Source: Pachypanchax playfairii (taxonomy: Eukaryota > Chordata > Actinopteri > Cyprinodontiformes > Aplocheilidae). Taken from it: 64,000 nt of DNA. Shown one piece after another: positions 1 to 11,365 of this stretch. The first letter of the stretch is position 1. Each line of letters begins with the position of its first letter. The stretch covers positions 327,671 through 391,670 of the forward strand of contig SSNP01000091.1 of assembly GCA_006937955.1 (NCBI GenBank). The letters are read 5' to 3'. The notes below the pieces were generated by a model. That model was not told the DNA's origin. It ran no database searches and was given only the letters and a program-made list of their open reading frames with translations. A program made the position numbers and the translations under genes.

Positions 1-572
1 GCTTAAAAACAACAGATTTTCTAACATTTACCAGTCATGTTCCTCTGCACCTCCGGAGGATGATTTACAATGTTCTCCAGCAAGTTCCTACATGTGCTGC
101 AGTAGCTGTGTGACGTGTGCAGGTCAGTAGAAACTACAGCAGCTGCTGTTTTCAGACATGAATATATAACTAAACAAGAGTTTGTGATTATTACATCAGT
201 GTTCAATAATGATCATTTTAATCAATTACAACTCCACACAGGTGTGTTTACATGTTCCTCTTCTGCATGTGTGAGTTTCCTCCAGGAACTTCAGCTTCAT
301 CCCAAAACATGCACAAGGTTAACTGAGTGGTTGTCTGTTTATATGTGACCCTGTGATGGACAGGTGACCTGTCCAGGTGTGTCCCTGCGTCTCTCCTAAT
401 GGAGACTGGAGATGAACATCATCTCCCCGAGACCCAGACCAGGAACAAGCCAGTACAGATACTGACTGACATCATCACTTTATACACCAGTTTAACATAT
501 TCTCACACACGAGCAGAACTGATGTAGATATTTTAAGAACAATCAGTTAAATAAAGACTCCGTCCTTCTCAC
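1..572. other. Left edge, no exon recognised
   Basis: No exon of the flanking kinase or of another gene could be recognised here; the next kinase exon (starting with the APE motif of the activation segment) must lie beyond the left edge. Positions about 346-412 resemble a common fish dispersed repeat whose inverted counterpart lies at 28331-28370. Confidence 0.5.
346..412. mobile_element. Fragment of dispersed fish repeat
   Basis: The stretch around GACAGGTGACCTGTCCAGG is nearly the reverse complement of 28331-28370. The sequence type matches the widely dispersed teleost repeat that reads 'dimer of dacctgtccag' near its 3' end; the exact family (probably a LINE tail) is my inference from memory. 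Confidence 0.4.
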
Positions 573-3087
573 CGATGTACTGAGGAGTACCACTCGTACT
601 TCTGTACTCCTCTCCAACACAGAAGTGGTACGCCAGGCCAAAGTCAATGAGTTTGATGTTTGGATGTGGAGATTCTTTATCTGACAGCATGATGTTTTCT
701 GGCTAAATAGAAAACAAACAGTTAATGTGAAGTAACTAATAATCAGTATTTTTGTGAGAACGCAGTGAGTTTGTGTTACCTTCAGATCAAAATGAGCGAT
801 GTTCTTGCTGTGCATGAACTTCAGTCCCTCCAGGATCTGTTTAATAAACTCAATGGCTTCACTCTCCAACAGACTCTCCTTCTCAGCAATGAAGTCAAAC
901 AGTTCTCCTCCACTAACACTGTCAAACAGAAGCATGTGTTACTGTAAGATAATCACATACGTAGTAACTCATCTTATTTAAAGGCCCAGAAAGTGTTTTA
1001 ACTCTGTGGCTTTACACACAGGAAGACATTCTTCTCTTCCTGTGGTCTGAACAGTTTCTACTCATCACCTTTTAAAAGTAACGAATGCTGTTCAACATAT
1101 CATGTATAATATAGTCTGTATTTGCACGTTAGCATACAGATGCTCGTAAACTTACAGCTCTAAAATCAGCACCACCTCTGACCGGCTCTCGAACACATCT
1201 TTGAGAGTTACAATGTTTGGATGTTGAACAGCCTGCAGGATCTCCACTTCTCGCTCCACGCTGCTCCTCTCCACGCCAAAACGGCTGCCGGCAGTTTTAC
1301 GAATCTTCAGGAACTTGCCTGCCCAGATAGTCCCAGACATCTTCTCACGGACCTTTCGAACTTGACCAAAATGCCCACTAGACAAAACAAGAACATATTT
1401 TATAATCCATTCATTAAAAATATGCAGACAAACTCAAATTTGTTGACGCGCTTCCACAATAAACAAAAAACAACTTTCTGATCAAAAAGCTCCAGTTTGG
1501 TCTCTGAAGGATCTTCTCCCAGAAGCTTTGGGACTCGTCAACATCCAGACATCTAGATTTTCAACGTGTCCAAGGTCGGGTCGAGGTTCAGGTTCAGTGA
1601 CCCAGCTCCTCCTGAGGGATCTGGAGAGTCCTGGACCTGCTCGGGGGGGTCTCCTCCATGAGGGTTGTCATCTTCAGAGGGAAGCAGTCTAGATGCGTCC
1701 TGATGAGACACCTGAACCATCTCAGCTGACTCTGTTCAATATAAAGGAGCAGAGACTCCACTTCAAGCTTCACCTGGATGAAGTCCACATCAGCAACATC
1801 CAGAGTCTTCAGGATCTCATCTCATTCAGTTCTTGTTGCCTGGAAACATTTTAACTACCTCAGCAGTCTCAGGTGGATCTGACTCCACCTGAGTCCTCAC
1901 ACCTTTCCTTCTTAGTGGAGAACATGGTGGTTAAGAAGGTCCATAAAGGTTCCTTCCACTGTGGACAATGTCCCCAGTCTAGGTCAGCAGTTCCTCAAAC
2001 AGCCTGGGACGGGTCCTGCTCACCTTTACTGAACTGATGAGCTGTTTGGCACTGTCCACGTCCTGGACGTCGTCCTGCTACAGTCACATCAACATGTTTA
2101 ATAATATGATCAGCTGATCATGAAGCTGCTTGGAGATGGTCTGTAGTCTTTAACATGGAGCATCTTCTCTGGTCTTTATCTGGTCCATGTTCAGGGTGGT
2201 GCACACGGTGATACTAAACTACACAACATCCTGTTAGTTCCTGTAAACAGACTGAAGACACCTGAGACACTGTGTGATAAACTGACAGGCCTGTTCAGAT
2301 GAAGGCAGCAGCAGATGGATGAAATACCATGAACGAAACTAAACCAGCTGCAACACGGAACACGACATAAAGACACAAAAACAACAAGATCTGAATGAAG
2401 ACGGGACGCGAGTGAGACGATACGCAGGGTGGACAGGTGAGAGACATGGACCTGACTGTGGCTACGAACTGAGTGACGACTGAAGCAGAAACAGGAAACC
2501 AGAATAAACTGAAATAGTCTGAATAGAAAATAAAAAAAAGAAATAAAAACGTAATAAAATCCAGAAGGTTAAATACAGGATTAACCGTCTCTTTACAGGA
2601 ACTAACAAATATGTTCATACTGTTTAAGACATGCAGGTTAAATAAGACAACAGGTTTAATTTAATGATGAAACTCTGATGGAGACCAACATGTTCAGATA
2701 CAGATCAGCAGCTGGTTTTAAAACACTTCACTAACTTCAAGCATCCGAGTGTTAAAACCAACATCAGCAATAATGAGAGTAAATTGATGAGTTTATATTT
2801 AACACGACTGAAAAAACACCATAAACTGTTTTTATTACAGAGAATATGTTGATTATCAGATTTCTGCTCCAACACATGAACCCTGTAATGATCCATCAGA
2901 TGCTGCAGGCCAGATACCCTGAGGGTTCACGATGATCATGAGCTCATTAATATGTAAAACATCTGTATGTTCATATACTTATTAAATGTTTGATAGTAAT
3001 TCTATTATAGCAGGTATCTCATTACCTTCCCAGAACGTCCTCAATCTCATACAGGTCTTCCACATTTTCAGGTTTGAAGACAGCCAT
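573..3087 (-). CDS. DAPK-family Ser/Thr protein kinase, N-terminal part (partial at left edge)
   Basis: Four coding exons on the minus strand: 3026-3087 (start codon at 3087), 1156-1377, 780-918 and 573-702; phases agree across all joins and give about 184 residues. The protein begins MAVFKPENVEDLYEIEDVLG, like DAPK2/DAPK3. Visible kinase parts: glycine loop GSGHFGQV, the ATP-binding lysine in AGKFLKIRK, alpha-C glutamate in VEREVEIL, the DAPK-type hinge VLILELVSGGELFDF, catalytic loop HFDLKPEN and DFG in LIDFGLAY. The next residues after SGTPQYI should be the APE motif, outside the window. The 'basic loop' that marks DAPKs (usually SRRGVSREEIEREV) is changed to SRFGVERSSVEREV. I cannot decide between a DAPK2-like, DAPK3-like or fish-specific paralogue. 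The regulatory CaM-binding tail, if present, is not visible. Confidence 0.85.
1378..3025. other. Kinase intron 1
   Basis: Intron between the first coding exon and the glycine-loop exon. Apart from the retroelement-like fragment at 1594-1800 I see no gene, RNA or ordered repeat. Confidence 0.6.
1594..1800 (-). mobile_element. Degenerate retroelement-like fragment in kinase intron 1
   Basis: A 64-codon reading frame contains QSQLRWFRCLIRTHLD and ends near IPQEELGH. This resembles the C-terminal end of reverse-transcriptase ORFs of fish non-LTR elements (pattern SQLRWFGH...RM), but is diverged and short. Family assignment is from memory and uncertain. Confidence 0.35.
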
Positions 3088-4032
3088 GTGGATTTGTCTC
3101 ATACGGGTCCCTCTGATGTCACTATGTGTACTGTTTATAGTTCAGGACGTCGCCGCACCACAAACACCGAGCTGGACCTAAAAATCAGTCAGACATACAA
3201 CATGTATTACACCAAGTGACAGCTCTGTAAGGATTTGGGTTTTTTTCAGAACGGAGGTTATTTTGTTTTCTCCCGTCATGTTTGCTGTGAAGCTCACGTC
3301 TGACCCCTAAACTCAGTAAAACCTTGTCTCACCTCCCTGGACGTAGAAGTAAACTGTCCTGTGAGCGTCCATCACTTCAGTGTTCAGTTCAGTTGTCCCT
3401 CGTTTCCTGAACAACTCCAGGACGCTGAACGTGACTGAGATTCCTGTCCAGATTTATCTCATGTCCACATCTGGCTGTCTCCATCACTGGTGCTCAGTCC
3501 CATGTCCATCTGTGTAGTACTTTCATTGTCCTTTGCCCAAAAAACTACTAAACTACTTCAGAACTCTATTAAATCTACTAGAAGAAAGTACTTCAGTAAG
3601 TTTTACTGCTGTAATGGAAAAATCTTTGATGTCACACGAGCTTCAGTTGGTGATGCTGCTGTTTTAAACAAGGACAAGAAATCAGGAGAACTTTGTTCTA
3701 ATTCTGGCTTTCACAGGCTCCCGTATCACAGCAGGTGAGACACGCCCCCTCAGTAACAGCCAGCGTGAACTGTTTTCTTTTGTTTGTTCTTTTATTTGGG
3801 TGGTCAACTCCATGACTGCATGGTACTCGAGTCCTGTTGCTGCAGGACAGGCCCAAACCATGAGTCCTCCACCACCGTGCTTTATTCAGATGAAACATGT
3901 TCTTCTTCTGCTGTTACTAAACAGACCAAACAAGAGTTTTTCTAATCCTCCTGTCATGAACTTTACCGTTCAACATCCGAATTCACATAACACACATAAA
4001 AAACCTTAGTCCACACTAACAAAACAAACTCC
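3088..4032. other. 5' side of the kinase gene, no gene recognised
   Basis: Upstream of the kinase start codon. A possible 3' splice site on the minus strand (ACACATAG at about 3122-3129) could join a 5' untranslated exon near 6.8 kb. The short open frames here have no recognisable similarity. Confidence 0.4.
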
Positions 4033-4167
4033 CAGATGTTTCGGTCCAGATGTTTCGGTCCAGATGTTTCGGTCCAGATGTTTTGGTCCAGGTGTTTCGG
4101 TCCAGATGTTTTGGTCCAGGTGTTTTGGTCCAGATGTTTTGGTCCAGGTGTTTCGGTCCAGATGTTT
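4033..4167 (-). repeat. 14-bp minisatellite, about 9.6 copies
   Basis: Plus-strand unit CAGATGTTTCGGTC, with CGG/TGG and AGATG/AGGTG variants. Read on the minus strand the unit is AAACATCTGGACCG (rotated), close to the 13-bp unit AACATCAGGACCG of the abcf1 intron arrays 38 kb away. Confidence 0.95.
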
Positions 4168-5340
4168 GTGGAAACACTGCAGCTGTATGTCAACATTCCC
4201 ACCCACAGCAGAATGACTGGAACTCTAAACTCTCGTGTTAAAATGTTGTGTGGTGACACCAGTCATTCAAACCTCAGGTATGTATCAGCTCCTCTCCTAA
4301 TCAGCAGCAGAGAACCTCCAGGACACGCTGGCTACATCCACTAACCAGTTACTGAGGTCTTGAGGGTGAGCTGGTACCACGCTGGATGTGGTACAACCCT
4401 CAGCTTCAGGCTCAAGCTGAAGATGTGATCCACAATCCTGCTCAGCCAGTATGTGCGATACTTCAGCAACCTGGAGCTGATGTCATCTGGACCTGCAACC
4501 TTACAGACTTCACCTTGACAGTTGAATAGAACAGGGTGGGGAGAAGCAGGTGGGGGTTCAAATCCAGCCCAACCAGCATTTCGTCAAAGCTAATGAAGAA
4601 CTGGTGCAGCTCCTCTTAATATCTGGAAATGTTTCTAAGTTTTTCCAAATGAGACTAATTTACCAGATCTTCTGTTAGAAACAGCTCCTGCAGGATGTAA
4701 ACAACAGGTCCGTCTCTGTGTCTGCAGATAAACTGGAGTTTCCTCACTGACTGGATTGTTTTAGCTAATCGAGCAACTGATCTGATATTTTGTGGTAAAA
4801 TGAAACTATTTCTGCAGGATTTACCTTCATGACAAGCAACACTCTTCATCTACTGCCTCACTCATCTTTCAGATTCTGAACCTCACTGTTAACCAATAAG
4901 AAAGAAGCTTCACCCTGATTATTCATTCTGCCAGAAAAAAAAACAAAAAAAAACAAATAAAACATGGAAATAAAGGCACGTGCCTCATTATTTGTGTTTC
5001 TCCCGTCACAGGTGAATCCTGGGATGTTCATGCCACCTGAAGTCCCGCCTACCAGCAGAATCCTCTGGTTGCTGTGGAAACCAATCTCTCTCATCACTGC
5101 AAGTACATCCAATGAGTGTTTGTCCCGACTCGACTGTTTTGATAACCAAAGTAAACATCTCCTTTAAAACCCAGTGCCAGTTACCTGACAGCAACTTACC
5201 TGTGTGGGAGAAAATCACTCTTAATGCTTCCTCCGTTTCAGATGTGAGCCTCAACCCCTCTGACTCACCCACTCTCCACCACACCTCCATACTCTTCACC
5301 TGGACTCACCTGTCCATTGGATCCTCAGTCCCCTGAACTA
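4168..5340. other. Intergenic, no gene recognised
   Basis: Several open frames of 60-100 codons on both strands, none with recognisable domains or splice-supported continuation. The 4350-4620 part reads like old repeat sequence but I cannot name it. Confidence 0.4.
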
Positions 5341-6010
5341 CAACATCCTCCTAATAGGTCTGTTTCTGGTTTCTAGAGGTTCTAAAAGTAGAACAGGAGG
5401 AAGAGTTTTTAGTTATCAGGCTCCTCTCCTGTAGAACCAGCTTCCACTTTTTATCCGTGAGGCAGACACCTTGTGTAGTTTTAAGACTTAAAACTTTCCT
5501 TTTTACACAATCCTATAGTCAGGGTTAGCTTGGGTTCTCCTGATCCATCCCTTTAGTTATGCTGCTATAGGTTTAGACTGCTGGAGGACATACTGTCCAC
5601 ATGTCTTCACTCTGCTGTCTCTCTTTACTCTCTGTGTTTGTATTAATTGTTATTGCTGCCATTAACTGTTTCTCTGTTTATCTTTCTATAGACATGACGA
5701 CTGGCCAAAATCCATCAGTGTTTGTCTCTTTCCTGTCAGCTCAGACCCCAGTCGTCCATCCTGAGCCGGGTTCTGGTTCTGGTTCTGGTTCTGCTAGAGG
5801 TTTCTTCCTGTTAAAAGGGAGTCGTTCCTTTCCACTGTCGCCAATCGTGCTGCTCAGGATGGAGGATTGTACTGAACAAACAATTCAACCCAATCAGCTG
5901 GTTCATTAGATAGAAAATGTTTTATTATTAATTGGTTGATTTTTCTGTGAAGTGCCTTTAAATGACTTTGTCGTGAACTGGAACTTTATAAATAAATAAA
6001 CTTGAACTTA
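5341..6010 (+). mobile_element. Dispersed repeat, LINE-like 3' end (copy 1)
   Basis: Shares order and sequence with 18050-19080: the segment TTTAGTTATGCTGCTATAG, then GACTGCTGGAGGACATACTG, then a CTCTGCTGTCT stretch, an intron-like TTTCTATAGACATGACGA, repeated GGTTCTGGTTCTG, the common teleost repeat motif GGTTTCTTCCTGTTAAAAGG, and a tail TTATAAATAAATAAACTTGA. The AT-rich TTGA-type tail is typical of LINE-2-like elements; that class assignment is inference. Transcriptionally irrelevant short open frame 5601-5909 lies inside it. Confidence 0.6.
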
Positions 6011-6300
6011 ATAACTTTAGGAAGAAAACGAGAGAATGAAATGTTAAAGTGAAAACATATCAGCATAAATATTTTTTTAAATAAAACAAAGACAGAAAAA
6101 TTAAGAAACTGGATGAATAAAAATAGGGTTTGAATACTGATTGTAAATGAAATAAATAGGAATAATGACATGAATTATTAGAGTTTAGATTTAAATTATA
6201 TATCAGTTTAACAGAGTTTATGAATCTGAACTCCTTTTTAAACGTGGAGGCATTTGTTGGTGCAGTAAAGAAATGATTGAGTCATTTAGTAGATTTGACT
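6011..6300. other. AT-rich spacer
   Basis: AT-rich sequence after the repeat tail; nothing recognisable. Confidence 0.4.
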
Positions 6301-6900
6301 TGAGAATCGCCGTTTTAGACCTGCGTTTCCAGGTAGGGTTTGACGTCACTCTGTAAGGAGGCGCGCGACAGTAAAAAGTGAGTTTGTTATGAAACAGTTG
6401 GATTAAGAAACGGGGTGTTTCCCAGCAACATGTTTAAATAAGAAGGAGATCGAACAATGTAAATGTTTATTAAACCGTTTACCTGCGCGAATCCGAAAAG
6501 TCACGTAGATCCGCTTTTCATGTGTGCGCGCTCCCGACGACACCGGGGACACGAATCCTACCGGAGACACCTTCATCCAACAGAACACGCACTGCACCGT
6601 GAAACCGGAGCAGAACTTGTAACGACTGTCCTTAAAGTCTGCGTGAGAGTTGGTGTCTCATGTGTCCGAGCTACACCTGAACGCGTGATATCAAGGTTTC
6701 ACACACGCACGTTTAAACGTGTCACACTTTCCCTGCGGGATTAAAACACGCCTTGGATTACAGCACTTCACACACATAAAACGATCCTGGAATAAAGACT
6801 CACCGTCCGGTAGGAGGTCGAGGTGTGACCGTCGATCTGATCTGCAGCTCTGATGAACTTTCAGCTTCTCCCACATGAGTCAGTCTGTGGGCCTTTACTG
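6300..6900 (-). promoter_or_regulatory. CpG-rich putative promoter and 5' noncoding exon of the kinase gene
   Basis: This stretch is locally richer in CpG than its AT-rich flanks (for example GCGCGCGAC, CTGCGCGAATCCG). On the minus strand a good splice donor, CCGGACG|GTGAGT, ends a possible exon at 6804 to about 6885. The kinase is the next minus-strand gene downstream, so I infer its first, mainly noncoding exon. No TATA box is obvious and a start on the plus strand is also possible. Confidence 0.35.
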
Positions 6901-7860
6901 AGAAGCAAAAGGGAGAAGCAAGAATGCGGAAAACACTCTTCCTTTTTCAGTTGTTACAGGCGGATGGAAACAATGTGATGGTGCGTTATCGCCACCAGCG
7001 AGCAGGGAGTGTGGATCAGGACTGCACGTGCAAAACCTGTGGAATTATCTAGAAACAGTAATTCTTTATAACGCAATCAAACTTAGAGTTATAACATAAA
7101 ACTTATAAAATAGAAGGAATTATTATAAAATAACACAAAGTTACATCAGCGTGACTTTTAACACAATGTGATTTATAAAATTAGTTCAAACATAACTTGA
7201 GTTATAACCATTTTTTATTCTATTATCAAGGTGGAGGGGACACCAGGTTCAGGTGGGAAACCAGGACAGGAGCGGTCCTGGTGAAGTCCAACCCACACTG
7301 GGAATGAGACTTATTGGTTGTCTTCAGAAGTGGGTAGAAAATGTCCCCCAAATATTTTTAGAATTGTAACTTTTGTAGTCTTGTGTTTTATGGAGAATAG
7401 GACACTTTCCTCAACGTTGATCTTGATTTATAAATCAAGGTGTTTGCAGATCTTCTGACCCCTACAAGCTGCTTCAGGGATCCTCCAGGACAGACGAGCC
7501 CTAAAGACCTTCTACAGTCTGACGTCCATCAACCTTCTGCTATACAGCACATAAAACCACATCTTCATTGGACTCCATGTCTCCAAACTCTCCTGAAGGT
7601 CTACCAGAGGACCCTCACTACTCATGTGGGTTTAAAGTCTCATTCGTCTCCATCTCTGACGAGAGTTTTATAAACATGGAGTCAGAATGATCAGAAGAAC
7701 TGAGACGTTCGAGCAGAAGATCATAACGTGCTGGAGTTCCTCTAACCAGCTGACAGAAGGAGCCGACAGGTGAAGGATTCCAAATGTTTGTTCAAAATTA
7801 AAGTAGAACTTTATTACAGTTTGTGTTTCTATTTAACAGAAATAGTAAAACAGCCATTAA
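6900..7860. other. Intergenic between kinase promoter region and ssr2 3' end
   Basis: No exon, RNA gene or long repeat recognised. A 77-codon open frame at 7440-7673 has no features of a gene. Confidence 0.4.
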
Positions 7861-7884
7861 AAAAAAAAAAAAAAGTCTTTTATT
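7861..7884 (-). terminator. ssr2: ssr2 polyadenylation signal region
   Basis: Minus-strand AATAAAAG (plus TTTTATT near 7877-7884) lies about 240 bases after the ssr2 stop codon, next to a poly-A run on the plus strand (7860-7874). Confidence 0.5.
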
Positions 7885-8117
7885 AATGAAATCAGAGCTC
7901 GAGTATGAGTTTACATCCTGATTGGAGGGTTTTACACAGCTGTACTGTAACGACCACATTAATCAATTATCTGCTCATAAGGAACAGCCATGTTTTACTT
8001 CCTCCTCAGCTTGTTTAATCATGTCATTTCCTTCCACCTGACAGATGTTATTAGTCCTGCAGAGCTCCTGTGTTCCCTGAAGCCTCTCCGTTCCGTCTCA
8101 AACACAGCAGCGGGTTC

Positions 8118-10358
8118 TTAATTCTTTTTGCTTTTGGGTGAGTCATATTTCCTCTTGCTGGAGTACCAAAGGAGCAGCGGAATTCCGATGGAAGGAAGAG
8201 TCATCACACCAAACGCAGCCCAGTCCAACTGGAGGGAAGAAGGAATGTTGGCATGAAAAGTCAGAAAGTAGTTCCAGATGTTTCACACAGCGCTCGTACC
8301 AACAACCATTATGTACACAACCCTAAAATATTTCATTTCTCAGTGACGTCAGGAGGTCTGTGATGGTCCAGGTTTAGTTATAAAGGGAAGCAAAACTGCA
8401 GAGTCCCCCTCCCACACCCCCGTTACAGCCTCTGGACTGTATGACGTGTGTGTTTGTGATGGAACCAGAAACAAAGAGGAGTTTCACTTCTAAATCTGAT
8501 CTCTCCTGAAACTAAATGTATTAATAACTCTGAGCTGAATGTATCATGTGGAATATAACTTGTTAGTGTTGAAGCATTTTAATCAGGTCTCTGATAATAA
8601 GGTGTAAATCTCATGCCTAAATATGTTTTATAAAGACATTTGAGTTGACAAGACAAGCTTATTACCAATAAACATAAAACCACTTGTTGGGATAGATTTG
8701 ATATTTTTATAGGAAATATGAGCTCATTTTGAACACAGATTATATTCAGGATTAAAAGTTAAAGGATGTTTCTATGACACTTACATAATGTGGAGAAAAC
8801 CGCCGGTCGAACTCTCTCTGAGCCAGGATGCCGCCCTGACCGGGGGCGCTGGTGTAGCCCACCTGCAAAACACACAAACACATGAGCTCCCTTCAGCACC
8901 CCCCCACACACACACACCTGCCCCTCCATCAGGTAATCAGCTGTTCTTACCACAACTGGTCCTCCTTCCTGGGCCACGTAACTTACAGACGCTGAGGTGA
9001 AATTAAAGTAACCAGCCTTCAGGGGGCGCAACACCACCGTGTGAGAGACATTACTAGCTCTGAAGTTCAGAGTTAAACCAACAACATGGAAATGATGCAG
9101 ATCTCATTCACACACATTAAACAGTAAATCCATCACTGTCACCTGCTTTAAACTTCAGTACTTTATCCTGAGAGACGTGTGTTTACCTTCAGTATAAGAT
9201 CCACACTGCTGCAGTGCCATTAAACACTACCTGCTGTGCCCACTCTTGCAGCCCTAAATGCAGCATCGTCACAGAAATTAGAAGTGCTGAGGTTTTTCTA
9301 AAGCTTTGATTGGTAGCAGTGAATTACCACAGCAGACCAATCAGGAGCAAGACTGAATACCAGAAACACTTCACTACTGCACACTGGTAGTGGATTCAGG
9401 ATAAAAAGACTCAGACTGCTGCACCTCAGCAGTAAACGTTATCATCTGAAGGTTTATTAAACTGTTGTGTTCTGTTTACTTCAAGGATACGGTGCGATTC
9501 TGTCCCATTTCACATTCAACATTCCTGAAACAATTCCAAAGTCTTCAGGAGGAAAGGAATCATCAGAAAGCTCCACCTCCAGTGCAGCACTGTGGAGAGA
9601 CAAGACAGCACAGAGTTCACACATGTGGACACAGCTGGATAACAGCTGACAGTCAAGTCAACATCATGGGTAGCAACAAAAATCAACAATGGTCACTGAT
9701 TTGTCAGAACATCTTTAGATCTGAGAGATTATTATTATAGATTATAAACATTTTTAAATCTGCCTCAGCTGCAGTTGATTTAAGACATTTAAATAATCTA
9801 AATATTCTGGAGATCAAAGTTTATTAAATAAAAACACAGTCGGATCAGATTTTATCAATCGGTGGATCATCAGAACACTGAGGGTCTTACTTAGCAGTGT
9901 GATGTTCACTTGGTCACTTATAGTAAAACTGTCAATCACAGATCAATAATCTGAGCTGAACGATGTCACATATTAACCTGATCACTCAGTGCTTGGTGTG
10001 TAGCTGCTTTTCAGGTGTTTTACAGGTTGAACCGTGTCCTGCGGCTCTGTGAAGTTACCAACCAGTTCATGGTTCATTATAACATGTTATACAGATGAAG
10101 AGCTGCTGACGTCCTGTCTGTGGATCAGCTGACCTGCATGCAGAGCAGGTACCTCACAGACTAGGCTCAGGTGTAAAGAGGTGCACTGACTCACCTGGAG
10201 CCCACGTTGTAGATATTGTACTGAAGAGTAAGGTCCCGGCCCTCCACAGCATAGCGGTTCAGGAGGGACTTGGAGGCCAGCAGACGGGCTCCGTCCTCCC
10301 CGGACCCGTACATGAGAACAGCCAGCAGCACACACACCTGCAGAATCACCCCGCTCAT
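8118..10358 (-). CDS. ssr2: Translocon-associated protein subunit beta (TRAP-beta)
   Basis: Five coding exons, minus strand: 10195-10358, 9491-9589, 8951-9059, 8785-8862 and 8118-8228; 561 bases, 186 residues, the usual family length. TRAP-beta is a single-pass ER membrane glycoprotein of the TRAP complex beside the Sec61 translocon. The first 20 or so residues form a signal peptide (MSGVILQVCVLLAVLMYGSG), followed by the family-typical EDGARLLASKSLLNRYAVEG. The lumenal domain includes an N-glycosylation sequon in ASNVSHTVV; the membrane segment is WAAFGVMTLPSIGIPLLLWY near the C terminus; the tail ends KSKKN, a short basic cytosolic end as in the human protein. The start codon directly follows a 3' splice site (TTCCAG|ATG), so a noncoding first exon exists upstream. 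No defects seen. Confidence 0.95.
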
Positions 10359-10720
10359 CTGGAACACAAGATCCAGAGTCTGAGGACACGAAGACAGGCA
10401 AGACAAACGGTGTCCTCTGGACTGGAAGTTAAATTATTACATGTACACAGTAAAACGACCGGTTGCAACATTCCACACGAATCATTTCTAGAGAAGAGAG
10501 GAGTCTGTAACAAGTTCTAACCTTTATGAACCGGTACAGTGTCCGTCAGATAAATGCTTACGTGGACCAGTCAGTGAGCTCTCAGAGTCCGAACTGACAC
10601 AAATATCAGCGTTCACGTTTCATTTAGGAAATAAACACTTACAACCAAATCTGATTTATCACGACTAACAGAAAATAATAACTACAAATTAAAAAAGAAA
10701 CACAAGGAACAAACAGTTAC

Positions 10721-10790
10721 CGTGTTCAATCGCCTCAGCTCCGTAACGAAGAAGAAAGTGGTGCGCATGCGCAGTGGCTTTGTGTTACGT
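10721..10790 (-). promoter_or_regulatory. ssr2: ssr2 noncoding first exon and promoter with NRF1-type site
   Basis: A splice donor ACACG|GTAACTG on the minus strand ends a probable noncoding exon at 10721, matching the 3' splice site next to the ssr2 start codon. The palindrome TGCGCATGCGCA at 10762-10773 is a full NRF1 consensus site, typical of CpG housekeeping promoters. The transcription start is therefore probably close to 10760-10800; exact position not determined. Confidence 0.6.
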
Positions 10791-11089
10791 GTACCTGGAA
10801 TCATCCAATTGAAAGCGGAGAGCTTCTTCTTCTGTTGTTTAATTGTGTTGGCGAACCAGTTAACGTGAGTATTTGGCGCCATTTATAGGACTGGGTAGGA
10901 GCGAGAGAAAATAGAAAGTAGAAAATAAATAAAAAAGAGACTATTTTCTTAATCAGGACAGTTCTTTTGATCATGGATCAATCATTTGCTACAGAACTAA
11001 TAAAATAATACTCTCCGTATTTACACTTGTAGTTGTTCCAGTGTTTCTTCTCATAAATAATACAGCCCAAATATATTATTACTGTGTAA
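10791..11089. other. ssr2 upstream spacer
   Basis: Mostly AT-rich sequence with no recognised element. Confidence 0.4.
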
Positions 11090-11365
11090 AATGTATGCAA
11101 TGATTTTCAAACTCACAAACCCCAATTTTATTCAAACAGAACACAAACAACATCAAATGTTGAAAATGAGATATTTCAGCATCATAGAAAATGTTAGCTT
11201 GTTTTTTAAATTTCATGGCAGCAACATTTCTCAAAAAAGTTGAAACAGGCTCAATTCTTTTGTTTATGTGCAGCAACTCAGTAACATGGCTGAGTATAAA
11301 AGGAGCATTTCAGAGAGGCAGAGTCTCTCAGATATAAAGATGGGCAGAGGTTCACATGTTCATGT
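11090..11365 (+). mobile_element. Degenerate dispersed DNA-transposon-like repeat
   Basis: Ordered motifs AATGATTTTCAAACTCA, CAAATGTTGAAAATGAGA, TTCTCAAAAAAGTTGAAAC, GAGTATAAAAGGAGC and AAGATGGGCAGAGGTTCAC follow a very common teleost nonautonomous repeat I recognise from memory. No coding capacity. The TATAAAA inside belongs to the repeat and is not taken as a gene promoter. Confidence 0.55.

Noticed and set aside
543..935. 130-codon open frame on the minus strand
   Set aside because: It runs through one kinase exon into intron; the real coding is in exons 780-918 and 573-702.
4858..5299. Overlapping open frames of 84-97 codons on the minus strand
   Set aside because: No recognisable domain, splice-supported continuation or start context; treated as chance or old repeat.
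11280..11300. TATAAAA box as a gene promoter
   Set aside because: It belongs to a common dispersed repeat and no exon follows on the plus strand.
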